From Pseudomonas moraviensis (GTDB lineage Bacteria > Pseudomonadota > Gammaproteobacteria > Pseudomonadales > Pseudomonadaceae), in assembly GCF_900105805.1 (NCBI RefSeq), contig NZ_LT629788.1:372001-436000 (forward strand): a stretch of DNA of 64,000 nt, written 5' to 3'. Shown piece after piece: positions 63,404-64,000 of this stretch. The first letter of the stretch is position 1; the number at the start of each line of letters is the position of its first letter. The position numbers were made by a program, and so were the translations under genes. Below the pieces are notes generated by a model. The model had not been told where the DNA came from, did not search any database, and was given only the letters and a program-made list of their open reading frames with translations.

Positions 63404-63867
63404 TGCGCGTTCTGTTTGTGTGCCTGGGCAACATCTGCCGTTCGCCCACCGCCGAAGGCGTGTTGCGCCACAAGTTGCGCGAAGCCGGATTGGCGGACGT
63501 GGTCGAAGTGGCCTCCGCCGGCACCGGTGACTGGCACGTCGGCAACCCGCCGGACAAGCGCAGCCAGGCCGCGGCGAAACTGCGCGGTTATGACCTGTCG
63601 ACGCAACGCGCGCAGCAGGTCAGCCGGGCCGATTTCGCCAGCTACGACCTGATTCTCGCCATGGATAACAGCAACCTGCGCAACCTCAAAGCCTTGCAGC
63701 CGTCCGCCGGCAAGGCCGAGCTTGACCTGTTCCTGCGTCGCTATGCTGGATTGGTCGATGAAGTGCCAGATCCGTATTACGACGGTGATCAGGGTTTCGA
63801 GCAGGTGCTCGATCTGATCGAAGCGGCCTGCGATCAACTGCTGATCGAAGTGAAGGGCCGCTTATGA
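63403..63867 (+). CDS. Low-molecular-weight protein-tyrosine phosphatase
   Basis: 154 aa. P-loop CLGNICR (C7-x5-R13, followed by SPTAE) at the N-terminus and the general-acid motif VPDPYYDGDQGFEQVL. Conserved between kdsB and murB in Pseudomonas; its substrate is unknown. Overlaps kdsB by one base and murB by four. Confidence 0.94.
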   Translation: MRVLFVCLGNICRSPTAEGVLRHKLREAGLADVVEVASAGTGDWHVGNPPDKRSQAAAKLRGYDLSTQRAQQVSRADFASYDLILAMDNSNLRNLKALQPSAGKAELDLFLRRYAGLVDEVPDPYYDGDQGFEQVLDLIEAACDQLLIEVKGRL

Positions 63868-64000
63868 GTTTGCAGATCCAAGCACAAGTGTCGCTGAAAG
63901 CGTTCAACACCTTTGGCGTCGATGTGCGTGCGCAACTGTTTGCCGAAGCCCACAGCGACGCCGACGTCCGCGAAGCGCTGGCCTATGCCGCGTCCCATGA
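63864..64000 (+). CDS. murB: UDP-N-acetylenolpyruvoylglucosamine reductase, N-terminal fragment
   Basis: The first 45 codons (MSLQIQAQVSLKAFNTFGVD and on) are in the window; the rest runs off the right edge. LKAFNTFGVDVRA is the conserved MurB start preceding the FAD domain. ATGA overlap with the phosphatase gene. Makes UDP-MurNAc for peptidoglycan. Confidence 0.9.
   Translation, partial: MSLQIQAQVSLKAFNTFGVDVRAQLFAEAHSDADVREALAYAASH

Overview
The window looks like a core-chromosome segment of a fluorescent Pseudomonas (P. fluorescens/koreensis-type). Three things point there. The gene order is the familiar Pseudomonas one: ldhA-gacS / two-component pair / cysM-rlmD-relA-mazG, then fabA-fabB, then comEC-exbB-exbD-lpxK-(Trm112-like)-kdsB-ptp-murB. 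The protein motifs and lengths are Pseudomonas-like; for example, GacS is 917 aa with its phosphoacceptor at His294. The intergenic spaces are full of REP/REPIN elements of the GTGGGAGCGAGCCTGCTCGCGAA kind that are abundant in this group. No insertion sequence, prophage, integrase or CRISPR array was seen.

Layout. 1-6.7 kb: end of ldhA, gacS (-), a response regulator/histidine kinase pair in the position of P. aeruginosa PA0929-PA0930, then a YhcG-type (DUF1016) nuclease. 6.7-13.3 kb: cysM, rlmD, relA, mazG, a DUF2058 gene and a 62-aa protein gene. 13.6-15.4 kb: fabA-fabB (-). 15.6-20.6 kb: a three-gene operon (-) of TonB-dependent receptor, periplasmic binding-like protein and hybrid kinase. 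20.8-29 kb: gpsA, a DUF4389 gene, sixA, an acyl-CoA ligase with a hotdog thioesterase, two alpha/beta hydrolases, a DUF4892 gene and an AI-2E-family membrane protein. 29-34.5 kb: a REP-rich stretch, a second two-component pair (-), pyrF, a CurA-type reductase and an SDR. 34.7-39.6 kb: a MocR regulator, an HBM-type chemoreceptor and an anchored protein of unknown function. 39.9-40.4 kb: duplicated tRNA-Glu/tRNA-Gly pairs. 40.5-45 kb: a 2-oxoacid dehydrogenase E1 gene (-), a divergent MarR regulator, and a half-length E1 paralogue. 45-50.3 kb: an M20 peptidase and an alaX / 2OG-oxygenase / lysE operon (-) divergent from a LysR gene. 50.9-57.9 kb: a PA2815-type acyl-CoA dehydrogenase and partner, a transglutaminase-like protein, a GST, a YadGH-type ABC exporter and a DUF2062 gene. 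58-64 kb: comEC and the ExbBD/lipid A/Kdo/peptidoglycan cluster, running off the end in murB.

The main functional themes are signal transduction (GacS, two conventional two-component pairs, one further hybrid kinase, one MCP), stringent response and nucleotide hygiene (relA, mazG), unsaturated fatty acid synthesis and fatty acid turnover, and cell-envelope biogenesis. The loci that deserve most attention are four. First, the alaX-oxygenase-lysE operon. Second, the E1 / half-E1 / MarR locus, which shares a TTGCA-N2-TGCAA operator. Third, the receptor-binding protein-kinase operon. Fourth, the YhcG gene, which occupies the pirA position and contains a perfect 31-bp palindrome. At the DNA level, a long dispersed repeat occurs three times, each time immediately after a stop codon and in the gene's own orientation, with a hairpin kept by compensatory changes. 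A (TTGCTG)9 microsatellite sits beside one copy.
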